In this document: positions 14,513 through 26,539 of the stretch, in pieces | Position numbering within the stretch: the stretch's first letter is position 1 | How the letters are laid out: each line of letters starts with the position of its first letter | Source of the DNA: Sapria himalayana | Lineage: Eukaryota > Streptophyta > Magnoliopsida > Malpighiales > Rafflesiaceae | Direction: 5' to 3' | NCBI GenBank assembly: GCA_029783825.1 | Contig: JAREIK010011373.1 | Span: 1 to 64,000 of the forward strand | Length of the DNA stretch: 64,000 nucleotides | The notes under the pieces: generated by a model | Database searches by the model: none | What the model saw: the letters and a program-made list of their open reading frames with translations, nothing else | Told to the model about the DNA's origin: nothing | Program-made: the position numbers and the translations under genes

Positions 14513-14794
14513 CTTTAAATGTCATTCTTTTTTGCTTTCATTTCTTGTGCATTATCTTATGTTGCTCCCTTTATCTAGTATTACCGTGATATCTATTAAT
14601 CTTTATCATGCTAATAATGATTTTATCTATTCATGTAGATTTTGCAAACACATTGCCTCTATATTCATGATATTTAATTTTTAAATATTAATCTGTATGT
14701 AATTTTATTTAAATATTAGTATATTTTGAAGTAATAAAATGTTTAATTCTAAATAATGATTAAGCATTATTTTTTATGAATAAAATAGGAGAAA

Positions 14795-16880
14795 ATGAGT
14801 TCAAATAATCAGTGGATGTACAAAAAGTTTATAAATGAAATTTTAAATAAATATATTTTGAGTGGGCTTGAAACTTTCATCAATTTTGCATGTAGTCAAT
14901 TGAGATGGATGGATGGAGAAAAAATTAAGTGTCCATGTAATCTTCACAAGTGTCAGAATATCCCTTTTCATGATGCAAATACTATAAGATACTATTTGGC
15001 TAAATATGGCTTTGTGCCAATTTATTTTGTTTGGATTTATCATGGGTAAAGTACAATGGCTCTGAATATTGACCAAAATGAAAGTATTGAATCGTTTGCT
15101 TGTGGTGAAGAATCATCAAACAGATACCATAGAATGATAACGAAAGCTACTAGTGTTGACTTCAATATGGATTATATGGATGAACCACCTAATCCTAAAG
15201 CTCAAAAATTTTATGAAATGCTTAAAGCTACAAATAAAGAGTTGTTGCTTGGTTGTAAAACACATTTGTAATTGTCACTTGGGGCTCGACTTATGAGCAT
15301 TAAATCAAAAAATCATATGTCTGAGAAATTATTTGATAAGGTGACATAACTAATGAAGGAGATTGTTGCGGATAATAATTTAATAACTAACAACTTTTAC
15401 AATACTAAGTAATTACTACAAGGAATGGTTCTACCAATGGAAAAAAATTCATTAGTGTTTCAATGAATGTACGTTATATTGGGGTGGTGATTGTGATTTA
15501 ATTAGTTGTAAGTTTGTTGATCATCCTCGATTTAAGAAGACATCTCATGTTGTAGATACATGACAAAAATTAAAAGTTGCATTTAAGAAGATGTATTATT
15601 TTCTATTAATTCTTCGATCACAGAGACTATATGTATCAAATGCTATAGAAAATGATATGAGGTGGCATTCTGAGCATGAGGTGGAAGAAGAGGTAATGAG
15701 GCATCCATCATATTCACTTGCTTGGAAGCATTTTAATCATATACATCAAGATTTTGCAGCTGAAAGTTGGAATGTGAGATTGGGTCTCTATAGTGATGGA
15801 TTTCAACCATTTGTGCAAACTAGACAATATTATTCAACATGGCCAGTGATAGTGACGCCTTATAACTTGCCTCCGTGGTTGTCTATGAAGAAGCAATATA
15901 TGTTTTTATCAAAATTGGTTCTAGGGCCAAAAAATCCAAAAGACATGCTGAATATTTTTTTATTGTCTCTTATTGTAAATTTAAATAATTTGTGGGATGT
16001 TGGCATGAATACATATGATATCTCAAATAAGCAAATTTCATTATGTGGGCGGCCCTTATGTGGATGGTAAGTGACTTTTTTGCATATTCAATGTTATCTG
16101 GTTGGAGTACTGCAAAATGATTCGCATGCTCGTATTGCATGACAAATTCCGATGCATTTACCATCAAATTTAGTGGGAAACAATCATGGTTTGATAACCA
16201 TCATATGTTTCTACCTACGAATCATCCATTTCAAAGAAATAGAATTGTATTTTTAAAAATTAAATCTATGATTATAGTTGCACCAGCAGTTCATTCAGGA
16301 GATGATATTAAGACAGAGATTCAGAGTTTGTGTTTGAAGAAGGTAAATAAAAAGGATCCTACTGGAAGTAATGGACCAATAGGAAAAATATTTGGCTAGA
16401 AGAAACATAGTATATTTTGGGACTTGTCCTATTGGAATTCCAATTTTATCCATCATAACTTAGATGTAATGCATATTGAAAAAAATATGTTTGACAAAAT
16501 TTTCAACATTGTCCTTAATATAGACGAAAAAACAAAAGACACTTTAAAATCAAGACAAGAGCTAAATGATTACTGTCGGCATCCTGAATTGAAACTGAAT
16601 AAGGCAACAAGAAAATTTCCTAAAGCTTGCTACACACTTGATAGGAAGGCAAGATAGATGTTTTTTGAATGAGTTAAAATTTTGAAATTTATTGATGCAT
16701 ATGTGTCAAATATGGGTAGATGCGTTGATATGAAGAATCTTAATATATTTGGAATAAAAAGTCATGACTGTCATGTATTTATACAGAGATTAATACCAAT
16801 TGCATTCAATGAATTACTTCCCCTAAGTCTTTGGAATGTCCTTACAGAACTTTGTTTTTCAAACAGCTAACTGAAACCAC
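14795..16880 (+). pseudogene. CACTA-1 tnp2 transposase, N-terminal and catalytic part (broken)
   Basis: The ATG at 14795 opens a transposase-associated domain (PF13963): 'WMYKKF', a 'KCPCNLHKC' zinc-binding pattern, then 'WIYHG' followed by a stop at 15047. Past that stop the frame resumes with 'DEPPNPKAQKFYEML', the usual linker. The tnp2 catalytic domain (PF02992) is clear at 15600-16070 ('MRWHSEHEVEEEVMRHPS', 'WPVIVTPYNLPPW', 'GPKNPKDMLN', 'YDISNKQ'). After a frameshift it continues at 16139-16657 ('FTIKFSGKQSWFDNHHMFL', 'HNLDVMHIEKNMFDKI') and on to about 16870. At least six stops or frame changes lie in this stretch, so no functional transposase can be made. Confidence 0.9.
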
Positions 16881-17690
16881 AATCAAAATAGATGACATGT
16901 TGAGGCTGGAGATTGACATTCCACTTATTATTTGTAAGTTTGAATGGATATTCTCATCGAGCTTTTTTGACTTGATGAAGTATTTGCCAGTCCATTTAGC
17001 ATATAAAGCAAGGATAGCAAGGCCATTGCAATACATGTGGATGTATTCTTTTCAGAGGTAAATATATATAATTTGCTATGTTTTATTATTTCATACATAA
17101 AGTAATATTGTAAATTAATATAATTGAAATTTAACATTGTGATTGTAGGTATCTTCGTAAGTTGAAATTGAATGTTAGAAACAATGCAAAAGTTGAAGGT
17201 TCAATTTGCAATGCATATTTAGTAGAAGAAGCATCATCATTTTTTTCTTATTATTTTGAGTATCGTGTAAATACAAAGAATAGAAATGTGCCTCATAATG
17301 GTAAAGGTCATGTGATGCTAGAAGTTGATTCTGTGGACAAACTATCTATCTTCAAGCACCCTGGAAGAGCATTTGGAAAAGGATTGAAAAGATGTATGAT
17401 AGATAAAGAGTTCAAAGCAACTCGGAGCTACGTTTTACTTTATTATGAGGAGGTTGCACCATATATTGAGTATGTATACCTAAAATGATGTAGGTTTAAT
17501 CATAATTTAATTTTATCTTTAATAGGAATTATTAAAAATTGATATATATATTTTCTATCTTTTTTTATATTTGTGTAGTATTTATATTGAGCAGTTAAAA
17601 TATAGGCAACCAGTAATTTCTAGTAATGATTTCAATTATATTCTAGAAAAACTAAATTTGCGAATTGGTTAAAAAATTATGTGAGAATTA
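16831..17690 (+). pseudogene. CACTA-1 tnp2 transposase, DUF4218 part
   Basis: This is the DUF4218 domain (PF13960) that follows tnp2 in plant CACTA transposases: 'CKFEWIFSSSFFDLMKYLPV', 'HLAYKARIARPLQYMWMY', 'KVEGSICNAYLVEEASSF'. A GT-AG intron fits between about 17058 and 17148, joining SFQR to YLRK in frame. After 'YYEEVAPYIE' a second intron is likely before 'YIEQLKYRQP' at about 17580. This segment is less damaged than the catalytic part, but its upstream neighbour is in a different frame. Confidence 0.85.
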
Positions 17691-17765
17691 ATAAGTTTAA
17701 ATTTTTGAATTATTTAATTTATTAGTATCTTTTATTTGTTAATATCATTTTTTTAATTTATGTCG

Positions 17766-18062
17766 CAGGCAATTGATCCTTCAAATGGAGATTCAAATAT
17801 TTTCATTTAGAATCAAAGTAAAGGCCCATTTAGATATGTGACAACCTATCCTGGGCATTTTGTTAATGGATATAAATTTCATACAATTGGGTACGATCCT
17901 TCTAAAACAAAGCAAAGGCTCATGTTATAGTGCATATGAGATTGATTATTATGGTCAACTCAAATAAGTTATTGAGTTGGAGTTTCATAGACTCGAAAAT
18001 AATAGGATTGTAATATTAAAGTGCATATGGTTTGATCATACATGAAATATGGGCACAAAGAT
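17766..18062 (+). pseudogene. CACTA-1 DUF4216 domain, left half (split by hAT-1)
   Basis: The translation contains 'YVTTYPGHFVNGYKFHT', the usual lead-in to DUF4216 (PF13952). It is followed, with frame breaks, by 'LEFHRLENNRIVILKCIWFD' and then by the codons for Gly-Thr-Lys-Ile that hAT-1 interrupts. The right half resumes at 21531. Family architecture places this domain at the C-terminal side of tnp2 proteins. Confidence 0.8.
18055..18062 (+). repeat. hAT-1 target site duplication, left copy
   Basis: 'acaaagat' precedes the hAT terminus. The right copy at 21461-21469 reads 'acaaaagat', the same 8 bp with one extra A. An 8-bp duplication is the hAT standard. Confidence 0.75.
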
Positions 18063-21000
18063 TAGAGGTGTCAAACGGGCCGGCCCGGCATGGCCCGGCC
18101 CCTTTTATAAGGGCACAATCGTGCTATCGTGCTGGGCCAGGCCCGACACTGCCCATATGCACGGTAGGTCGTGCAGTGCCAGTGCCGGGCCCGCTCGGGC
18201 CCGGCCTGGCCATACAGGCCGGGGCAGAGACAAACCCGAGCGGCCAAGCCCGAGATTGAGAGAGAGGGAGGCAGGCCGCACGGCCAGGTAGAATATTTTT
18301 TTAAAAAAAATTTATATATTGTAAATTATATTGCTTAAGTGTAGAGTATTAAATATAAATATTTTTAAAAATGTTAAAAATAAAAATTAAATAAAAAAAC
18401 AAAGTTTAGAAATTTATTTTTTTTATCAAATTCAAATTAGTTTAGCTTTTATTATATTTATTAATTATATATTAAAGTTATTAATTTTTAAAATAAAATT
18501 TAAATCGTAAAAAAAATAAATCAATACATTATGTTAGTAAAAATAAAAATTAAAAAAAAATTAAACAACACAAATGAAAAATTATGAATCATCATTTGAA
18601 ACTGATGGTCCGAACCGAACAAAACAAGTATAAGTTTCAACACAACGTACAAACAAAGCGTACAAATACAATCAATAAAAAAATATCGAAAAAAAACAGC
18701 AGATCATCATCAATCGTCAATCGGGCATATCATGAGAATCATCAGCAGCAACATCAAGATCAGTATCATATAGACATCATCATCGGCAATCAACTCCTCT
18801 GCTATCGTAGTGGATGTGGATGTGACTGTAGTGTCTGTCCCTGTCCCAGCTCTAGCACAGATCATGGATGCTAAACCTCGATTCCTCCCAATCCTTCAAA
18901 CATGCCAAGGCCTCAACCATATCTGGACATAATCTCGATCTCCTATTTGAAATCACGTTCACTGCAAAAGAAAAAGCAGACACTGATGCTACGCTCGACA
19001 CCGGAGGAGTCAATAGATCCCGTGCCATCTACTCATATGATTTCCACCACTGAAATAAATCAAGATTCTTAGTATCAAAATGTGATAGGATTGAGCAGTA
19101 ATCGGTATCTAAGTACCGAGACAGCTCGCTCCTATGTGATGGTCCACCCCTACGTTTCCCCCTCGCTAGCTGAATGGAATAATCGTCATCTCTGAACAAG
19201 GTATCAATGTCCGTAATCACAGTCTCACCACCACCACCACCATACCTAGTATCGTAGTATGTGAATATGTCAGTCAACTTCTCGTGAATGAACCCTTCAG
19301 GTGGCTCTTCCAGGTTCATGCACTGAGAAAATGAAAGCCAGGTTGCTTTCTACCCCTTCCACCTTAGCCCTAGGGTCCATGCATGCAGCTAGGCAATAAA
19401 GAGATGGAACGGTTGACCAGTACTTCAAGTAATTGGTCTCCATCTCTGCAACCATATGGCTAAGCGTCGGGTCAGCTCGATACTTCCTAAACATGCTACT
19501 AATGTTGCATATGCACCGGAGTGCAATGCAAGTGGTGGGGCGTATAAACCGAAAAACACATGTTCGTCGTGTCTTAAAATATCTACAGGAATTTCATAAA
19601 TGAAATTCCTGAAGCCCAGTCAGTGTCGTCAATAATAAGTTCGTCACTCTTACTATTGACGTAGTCGGATATCACGTGTTCGTATCCAACACATGATTCC
19701 GACATCAGGTACGTATAATTCCAACGATGTCTCATATCCGATTGGAATTTCTTCTTCTTAAGATTCGCAGACAAACAGAGAATACCAAACTCTTGTTGTC
19801 TGGATGAGTGCGAATATACTTTAGTGCATTGCGTATATTATCCAACGTGGGGGAACACACCTTCATACCCGCTTGAACAATCAGGTTAATCATGTGACAC
19901 ATGCATCTGACATGAAAGATCTCTCCTAATGGTGCGTCTCTAATATTCCTAATAAACATATTGATCACTACTCCATTATTAGAAGTGTTATCGAATGTGA
20001 CACTAAAAATTTTATTTTGAATTTTATATTCCCTAAAGATTTTCATCATACACTCAAAAATGGTCGGGCCATCATGAGGATGAAAAATCTCAGTGAATCC
20101 TAAAATTTTATTATTGATTGTCCAGTTAGAATCTACATAGTGACTCGTGAGACATGCATAAGAAGAATCATCGTGACGTGTCCATATATCGGACGTCACG
20201 GACACCACTCCACTATATGCCATAAATTCCTTAATAATTTTTTGTTTTTCTAACTTATATATCTTTAGTATGTCATTCCTAGATGTGGACCTAGGAATCC
20301 TATGATAGGAAGGCTGAAAATAAGTCTGCATGATGCGCACTACCCTCGGATCTTCCGAAAATCTGATCGGAAGACCCATCAATGTGATGAGCCTAGCCAT
20401 GCCGTCCCTACCCAACTCGCTTGAGTATATGAAGGGAGTAAACTTTGACTCTGACTCGATCCAGTCTCAAAAAATGTAGTGCCAAGTTGGGTTTGCCTAG
20501 GATCTAAGGGTCCATATTTTTTGGTGCATAATTCGACATGCATTTTAAGGTTCCCAGTCCCAAATGAACTATTGCATGTTAAAAGTCCCATACAATATTT
20601 GCACTGTGCCATTTCTTGTTCCTCACCCCTAACATTTTTTTGTGTTATGATTTTAAAATGAGTCTAAACTACAGAAGTCCTAGTTTTTTGTTTTTTAGAA
20701 CTTTGAGTTGAGACGACTAGAGAAACCAAAGTTTTAGCAGCCTCAGACCTCTGTGTAACACTAACATTTTTATTTTCCAAATTTAAATACGTGTCAGGTG
20801 TATTTTTTATTTTTTTCTAATTTTTTCTAGAGAGAGAAACTTTAGAGAGTGTGTGAAAAAAAACGTAAAATAAATTACCCGGTAAAAGCAATGAGGTTAG
20901 TCACCTGCAAGGTGCACCGCAGCAAGCTCTAATATTCAAAACTTAAGTCAAGTTTCACGAAAATCCAAGCCGAAAGCAAAATCCCGAGGCCCGAGAGAGA

Positions 21001-21460
21001 GATGCACGGCTTATGTGAGAGAGAGAAAGTTTTGAGAGGATATATGTTTTTGAACAACATTAATGTTATAGGGAGGGGGATATAATTTATAGATTAAAGA
21101 TATTAATTTTTTATAAAAAAAGATATTTTTTTTATATTTTTTTGAATTTTTAATATATATTTAGGGGGCAGAATCACGAGGACCGTTGGATTCTGCCCCC
21201 TAGCCATTGGAGGCAAATCCAACGGCAGAAAATCAATAACATTTGAAATTTTTTTTTTCGCGTTGGGATTGGGTCGGGAGTCGGGACTGCGGGTCGGGTC
21301 AAATCAGACCCGACCCATGGGCTTTTTTTCGGGAGGGGCCGGGTCACACCCTCGGGTGCCCGCGTGAAACCTAACCGGCATGGGAAGAATCCGTGCCGAC
21401 GTGCCATGCCTCGTGCCGGCCCGGCCCAGCCCGGCCCGCCCCGCACGGTTGACACCTCTA
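18063..21460 (-). mobile_element. hAT-1 transposon (3398 bp) nested in CACTA-1
   Basis: The termini are inverted repeats: 'tagaggtgtcaa' at 18063 and 'ttgacacctcta' ending at 21460. Both subterminal regions (18078-18290 and 21270-21450) are rich in CGGGCC/GGCCCG words, a marked contrast with the AT-rich host. An 8-bp target duplication (one indel) flanks it. The transposase remnant reads on the minus strand. The element sits in the DUF4216 codons of CACTA-1, antisense to that gene. Confidence 0.92.
18852..20830 (-). pseudogene. hAT-1 transposase pseudogene (BED finger, hAT catalytic and dimerisation domains)
   Basis: This is read on the minus strand. Upstream codons 'TSVV' then TAG (20664-20666) lead into a BED zinc finger, 'CKYC' and 'GTGNLKMHVELC'; the stop replaces the conserved Trp kept by hAT-2. 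The catalytic RNase H-like core follows: 'VVSVTSDIWT' (first Asp), 'FSVTFDNTSNN' (second Asp) and 'FHVRCMCHMINLIVQ' (Cys/His block). After a frameshift near 19780 come 'MDPRAKVEG' and the C-terminal dimerisation domain (PF05699): 'ELSRYLDTD', 'LFQWWKSYE', then after another stop 'PVSSVASVSAFSF'. The gene ends at 18852. It is dead through at least three stops or frameshifts, but all domains are still present in order. Confidence 0.9.
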
Positions 21461-21600
21461 ACAAAAGATTCATTCAGATTATAAGCTAGTGGATGTTAAG
21501 CATAAACTTAGATATACATGAAATACGGGCACAAAGATTCATTCAGATTATAAGCTAGTAGATGTTAAGCATAAACTTATATATAATCGTTATGAGCCAT
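21461..21600 (+). repeat. 70-bp tandem duplication next to hAT-1 insertion
   Basis: The host sequence just right of hAT-1 (from 21461) repeats at 21531. Both copies read 'gattcattcagattataag' followed by 'atgttaagcataaactta'. The 24 bases before hAT-1 (18031-18054) match the segment before the second copy ('atacatgaaata', 'gggc'). So hAT-1 sits in the first of two tandem copies of a 70-bp piece of the DUF4216 codons. Confidence 0.85.
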
Positions 21601-21955
21601 TTATTATGGCAGTTCAAGTCGCTCAAGTATATTATTATACATATCCGAGTTTATCTTGTGATAATAGTTATTGATGGGCAATTTGCAAAATCAAAGCACC
21701 ATCAAATTTTGAAGTACCAACATCTCAATAAAGAAGTGCAAACTTAGATATTGCACTGGAATTCCAGGAAGATGACATAAATAATATTGAGCCTATGCAT
21801 GTAGATGAATATCCAGAAAATTTATGTGACTCAAATGGTGGTCTAATAGAAATTGAAGATGATTAATTTCTATCTAAAGATGAGTTCGAACTTCTATCGG
21901 AATTAGGCAAAATATGAGAAAATTCATTGAAGGATGATAGTGATGATGATAATTA
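21531..21955 (+). pseudogene. CACTA-1 DUF4216 domain, right half and C-terminus
   Basis: The frame resumes after hAT-1 with codons reading 'GTKIHSDYKLVDVKHKL', then 'YEPFIMAVQVAQVYYYTYP', the conserved DUF4216 core (normally PFILASQAxQVFY). It continues to an acidic tail, 'DSDDDN', with a stop at 21953-21955. Two in-frame stops occur before that end (after IEIEDD and after ELGKI). With 17766-18062 it restores the domain layout of one tnp2 protein split by the hAT. Confidence 0.82.
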
Positions 21956-22096
21956 AACTGTTATAATTTTATTATAATTTTAAACTATCAAAGACTTTCT
22001 ATATTTTGTTGAAATATATCGGTGTGTTTTATTCTAAAATATATGCTTGTTCATCATATCTTTATTATTTGTTCTATGTTTTATTTTGTCCAGTAG

Positions 22097-24065
22097 ATGG
22101 CACCCAAAGGACATGGCCATGGTGGAGGTGGACATGGACAGAGAAATGAACTAAATTCATCTATTATGTTACATCATGTTGCAAAATCAGTACCATCTCA
22201 TACCCACCATATCCATACTTCAACATCATAATCACCATCTTCATTTCTATCACCAACACCATCATTGAGACCTCTACTATCACCTTTATCAGATATAAGT
22301 CCACCAACCATTATGCTTCCTTCACACACTTTTGATCTATCTCTATCTTCTACACTACATTTTACGCTGATAGTTCCCTCATCTACAAAACAAACGACAT
22401 CATTAAATATTGTGCCTTTCCTTGCAGTCAGTGCAAAGTTAGTAATTGAGATTGTGGATGGGAGGTAAAAGAATATGTAAATATGACATGAAAAAAAAAG
22501 TTTGATGTTACTATCAGTGGTTTTTTTTATATTGTTATGATTTGCTTGTATTCAATGTTATTTATTTATTTGTACAATTTTATTCCATTTCACAAGTGTC
22601 CGACTATAATTACAAAGTATTTCAAGAAAATGGCTGATACTAAAGTATTCTCCTAGAAGAAAGTTTCTGAATCAACAAAAGAGTCTTATTTTAATGAATT
22701 TTAGGTAAACATAACAAAACAAAAGCATTGAAAAATAATTATCTAATTACTTAACTATTATGTTGGTTATTATTCAAGTAGTAAATAATTATGTTCTTAT
22801 TGTTAATATAATTTTTTTGTGATTTTTCTATATATAGAATAATTACACATGAGCGCCCAAATTTGATGAAAAGATAAAGTCATTATGAGAGATCAAAGCT
22901 ACCCAACAGTTTTATGATTTTGTCCATAAATTGAAGAATATGAAAGAAAGACTTATTTTTATATCTGAGGATGACTGGCCAGAGTAGGTTAAGTTTTGGG
23001 AGGAGCCAGAAGTGAAGAAAAATTCAGATATAGCTAGCAAAACATCGATGAAGTGAGGTAGTTGGACTAAGTTCAATAAATCTGTTGACACACTCGATGG
23101 TCAAAGTTGAGCATAGAGCACGCTTGAGATTTCGTACAATTTAAAATTTTTAAACATTTATATATTTAGTGGTTGTCCTAATAGTCTAATAAATCAAATA
23201 TATGCATGGTTTTATTAATTTTATGAATTTTTTTGATCATTTGATTTTTTATGACTTAATAAAAACATATTCTAGGCTGGAGAATTGGGTCGAGATTCTA
23301 ATTTTTATGAGATTTTCAGGAAGATATACATAAAGAAAGTGGATGGTCAGTTTGTTGACAATAAGGCTCAGATGATTACTGTAAGAATTTGTTATATTAA
23401 TAAAATTTTATAATACTATAGTACATTTTTAAAATTGTTTGGAATGCAAAATATTTATTTTATTTTATGTATATCTAGAATATTAATTTTTTTATTTTAT
23501 CTCACAAACTAATGGAAGAACGTGTGACAGCTGCTCATCAATAAGTTGAGGGTTACATGGATCTTCGACCAATTGACTATGATCCTATTTATTTGGAGAT
23601 CATAGGAGGTCGTAAGAAGTAGTGAGTATATGACATTAGCTCGAAGGGAGTGACATTTTGTTGTAGCAGTCATGCTTCTAATTCATCTATCTCAGCAATG
23701 GTGAATGAGGCGGTCGAACAACAAGTAATGGAAACAAATCAATGTATTGCAGTTATGGAGGCCGACGTGAAAAAAAAAGGATGATCAGATATCTCATTTG
23801 AAGGAAGAAATATATGAAATTAAAGAACAGAATGATGAGTAGTATATTAATTTGAAGGAAGAAATGTAGGAAAATTAAGAAGAGAAGGAGTATATTACTT
23901 ATTTGATAGAAGAAATACAAGAAATTAAAGAAATGAATGATGAGATGAAAGAAATTAAGAATGTAATGAAACAGCAAATGTCCTATATAGAGTCGCAGTT
24001 AGTGGAATTGATGCAATAGATATCATATCGAGATCTAGCTACAAAACCTCATAGGAGAGGCTAGC
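22097..24065 (+). pseudogene. CACTA-1 Ptta/En/Spm gene (Transposase_24), broken
   Basis: The ATG at 22097 begins 'MAPKGHGHGGGGHGQRNEL', a Gly/His-rich start, with a TAA near 22230 and a Ser/Pro-rich continuation to 22468. The Ptta/En/Spm domain (PF03004) is spread over later exons. One at 22577-23110 reads 'FDEKIKSLWEIKATQQFYDF', with TAG at two expected Trp codons (22654-22656, 22985-22987) and a TGA. The next, at 23277-23385, reads 'FYEIFRKIYIKKVDGQFVD'. The last, from about 23490, carries 'DLRPIDYDPIYLEIIGG' and a Lys/Glu-rich coiled coil to 24020. In En/Spm the equivalent protein binds subterminal repeats; that role is inferred. CACTA-2 has a homologous stretch at 41945-42970. Confidence 0.82.
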
Positions 24066-24974
24066 ACAAAATTCCCTACTAATTATGTGGATGATTACGT
24101 ATGAAAATTATTTCTGAACTGTTATTGATTTTTGTCTGTGTAGCAAAACATGATAAGATTTTTTGATAGGTTTCAATTTTTTTTATCCTGGTTTTGTTCT
24201 TTGCTTTGCCAATTAATCTAATAATAAATCTTTGTAGCACACATTATGTGAGACAAATGAAAAAATTCAGATTCAAAGCATTTAGACATTGTCATGGTAC
24301 TACCAATGCATAGATCTCATATTTATCGATTTCAGCTTGATCAAAAGGAGGCCTAGCTACTATTATCTTAATTATTCCTAAAACATTTTATTTTTGCACT
24401 CTCTTTCTTTCTAAACATCATTGCTGGATATCATTTAGATTTTTTTTGAAGTTGTATGACTATAAACTTTAATTTTTGTTTGTTCATATCTATAATAACT
24501 ATTTTTATATATTTATGAATATGTTTGTGTGTCCCCAAATTTTTTGCGTAGATTTTTAGCCTATTATAGGTATGTAAAAGCCTTGGCTGGTCCTCCATAG
24601 TATTGGGAACAACACCTTAGCTTCTGAAGCTGTGAGATGAACCAAAAAAATTAATTCCACGCAAATGCAGGTATATTCTTGACACTCTTATTTTGTGCAG
24701 ATATACGTAGTCGCAGTTCAGATCTGTGACTACTTGTTATCGGTTATTGGTTTGTAAATGTAATATGTTATGCTCCATGTGCAGGTGTAACAATATTCTC
24801 TATCTATGTGGAGTACCAGAGAAAAAAGAACTAGAAATGCTGACCATGCCTAAGAGACATATATGCATGTTTTATAAGTCTTATATTATTTTCTCCTATT
24901 GTCTATAATAGTATGTGTATTTGCATCAAAGTACAAATGTGTGTGTCATCTAAAGCTATGTGATTATATATACC
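24066..24974 (+). other. CACTA-1 3' segment shared with CACTA-2
   Basis: No intact gene is present, but short exon-like pieces are conserved with CACTA-2. The stretch 'aaagccttggctggtcctcc' (about 24577) matches minus-strand 41400-41440. The block at 24725-24860 ('ctccatgtgcaggtgtaaca') matches minus-strand 36060-36200. In CACTA-2 the two blocks are about 5 kb apart, showing where extra DNA was inserted. Confidence 0.7.
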
Positions 24975-25310
24975 GTACATATTATACTACAATATGTACG
25001 TACATATATACATGGTATAAACATATGTATATACTAAGTATATATCTACGTATATACCAAGTATATAAGTACATATATACCGAGTATATATGTTCATATA
25101 TATTGAGTATATATTTTCATATATATTGAGTATATTACTATGTATATACTCAGTATATACATACATATATATTGTAGTATATACGTATGTATATACTCGG
25201 TATATACATACTTTATATTGTAGTATATACGTACATATATACTCGATATATACGTACTTTTATACTATAGTATATACATACGTATATACCGAGTATATAC
25301 ATTAGTGGGT
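24975..25310 (+). repeat. 23-bp near-palindromic minisatellite in CACTA-1
   Basis: Tandem units of 23-24 bp are built from 'gagtatatat' alternating with 'catatatac'; successive 'gagtata' words at about 25084, 25107 and 25130 are 23 bp apart. Each unit is nearly its own reverse complement. Similar units recur at 25900-26100 and in CACTA-2 at 40801-40965. Confidence 0.75.
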
Positions 25311-25605
25311 GCATATATTTATTTGTAGACATGTATGTATTGACATAAGTACACACTCATTTACAAAAGACACTTTTAAATATATAATTGCTCAGGCTGG
25401 TCTGGTAATCATCGTGCATTGCTCACTGATGTAGGTAATAAAAGTCATGGATATTAGACATTTCCTAAAGATATGAGATGAAGATATTTTTGGTACAGGC
25501 CAACCAGGAAGCTAGAAGTTGGTCATTTAAATCTTAGTAATTATATTGATATGCAATTATCACATGGTACAAAGCGAACATATGAGTAAATAAGTTTTTT
25601 TGCTC

Positions 25606-25913
25606 TAGGTTCTGCAATGATTGGTTCTAATTGTACAAAGTCTTATAATGATGATGATGATGATGCTCGTGTAGTGTCGTGTAATTCTGGTCAAGGAGGA
25701 ATATCAGGTTCTATTTTGGGAGAAGCAGCTCGCATCCTCGTCAAAAACTCGCTCAATCTCAAGTTCATTAGTCAAGCATCATCTCCCGCCCTACTTTTAT
25801 TATTAGCAACAGCAAAGGCGATAGTGCCAGTAGTGGCGGTAGTGGCGGCAGTAGTAGTCGCAGTGGTAGTGGTAGCGGCAGCAATAGCAATAACAACAAA
25901 TGAGGTATATACA
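25606..25913 (+). pseudogene. CACTA-1 low-complexity exon remnant
   Basis: A 119-codon frame starts at 25617, with an Asp run ((GAT)n at about 25650) and a 3' part of AGT/GGC-type triplets. One frame of that part reads as Ser/Gly-rich and another as Ala/Val-rich. It lies between two blocks of palindromic minisatellite. It probably represents a C-terminal exon of a CACTA protein, but no domain is recognisable. The normal base composition fits former coding DNA. Confidence 0.4.
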
Positions 25914-26539
25914 TACGTATATACTCAGTATATACTTAAGTATAATACTATAATATTTTATGTACATATATACTGAGTATATTTGTACTCAGTAATATGT
26001 ACACATAATACTACAGTTTATATCTACCTATACAGCAATAATATATGTACCAATGAAATGCTAGTATATATGTACATATATACTGAAGTATTATATATTT
26101 ATCAAAACATATCTTTTTATTTATTTATTTTGATTTGATTGAATGGTTTAAATTTCTTATAGATATGGTACCAGATTATTCTACATACGAAGCTTGTATA
26201 AGTGAAGGAATTTTTCACTAAACATGACACACTGTGACTCAGACATCTTTGTCGCAGCAGAAAGTTGATGTTCGAAGGAACAAAGGGAAAGAAAACAACG
26301 TCATTACATGGAAAAATTATACTTTATGCATTGTCGGTAGATACATTGATGAATAAGATGTAATAAGATTTTGTTATTTTTTTATTTTAATTATGTAAAA
26401 TATAGTATTAGAATAAGTTATTAAATGATTCTTTTTAAAATTATAAATTATCATTTATAGTTTCTATTTTTATTCAATTTTATGTAAAAATATTTAATTA
26501 TTTAATTAAAAAATATTAAAATAAATCAAATTCTTAAAA

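Noticed and set aside
14115..14684. Ser/Leu/Pro-rich frames as secreted or signal proteins
   Set aside because: They are translations of the CT-rich tract in three overlapping frames.
18032..18291. Gly/Pro/Ala/Arg-rich frames at the hAT-1 left end as a gene
   Set aside because: They read the CGGGCC-rich subterminal repeat of the transposon in two frames and cross its terminus.
21174..21473. 99-codon minus-strand frame at the hAT-1 right end
   Set aside because: It spans the hAT terminus and its GC-rich subterminal repeat, with no domain.
23753..23977. Phe/Leu/Ile-rich minus frame within CACTA-1
   Set aside because: It is the antisense of the Lys/Glu-rich coiled coil of the Ptta gene.
25617..25976. 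Ala/Val-rich 119-codon frame as a membrane protein
   Set aside because: The hydrophobic stretch comes from one frame of AGT/GGC-type triplet repeat; another frame of the same DNA is Ser/Gly-rich. It ends in minisatellite.
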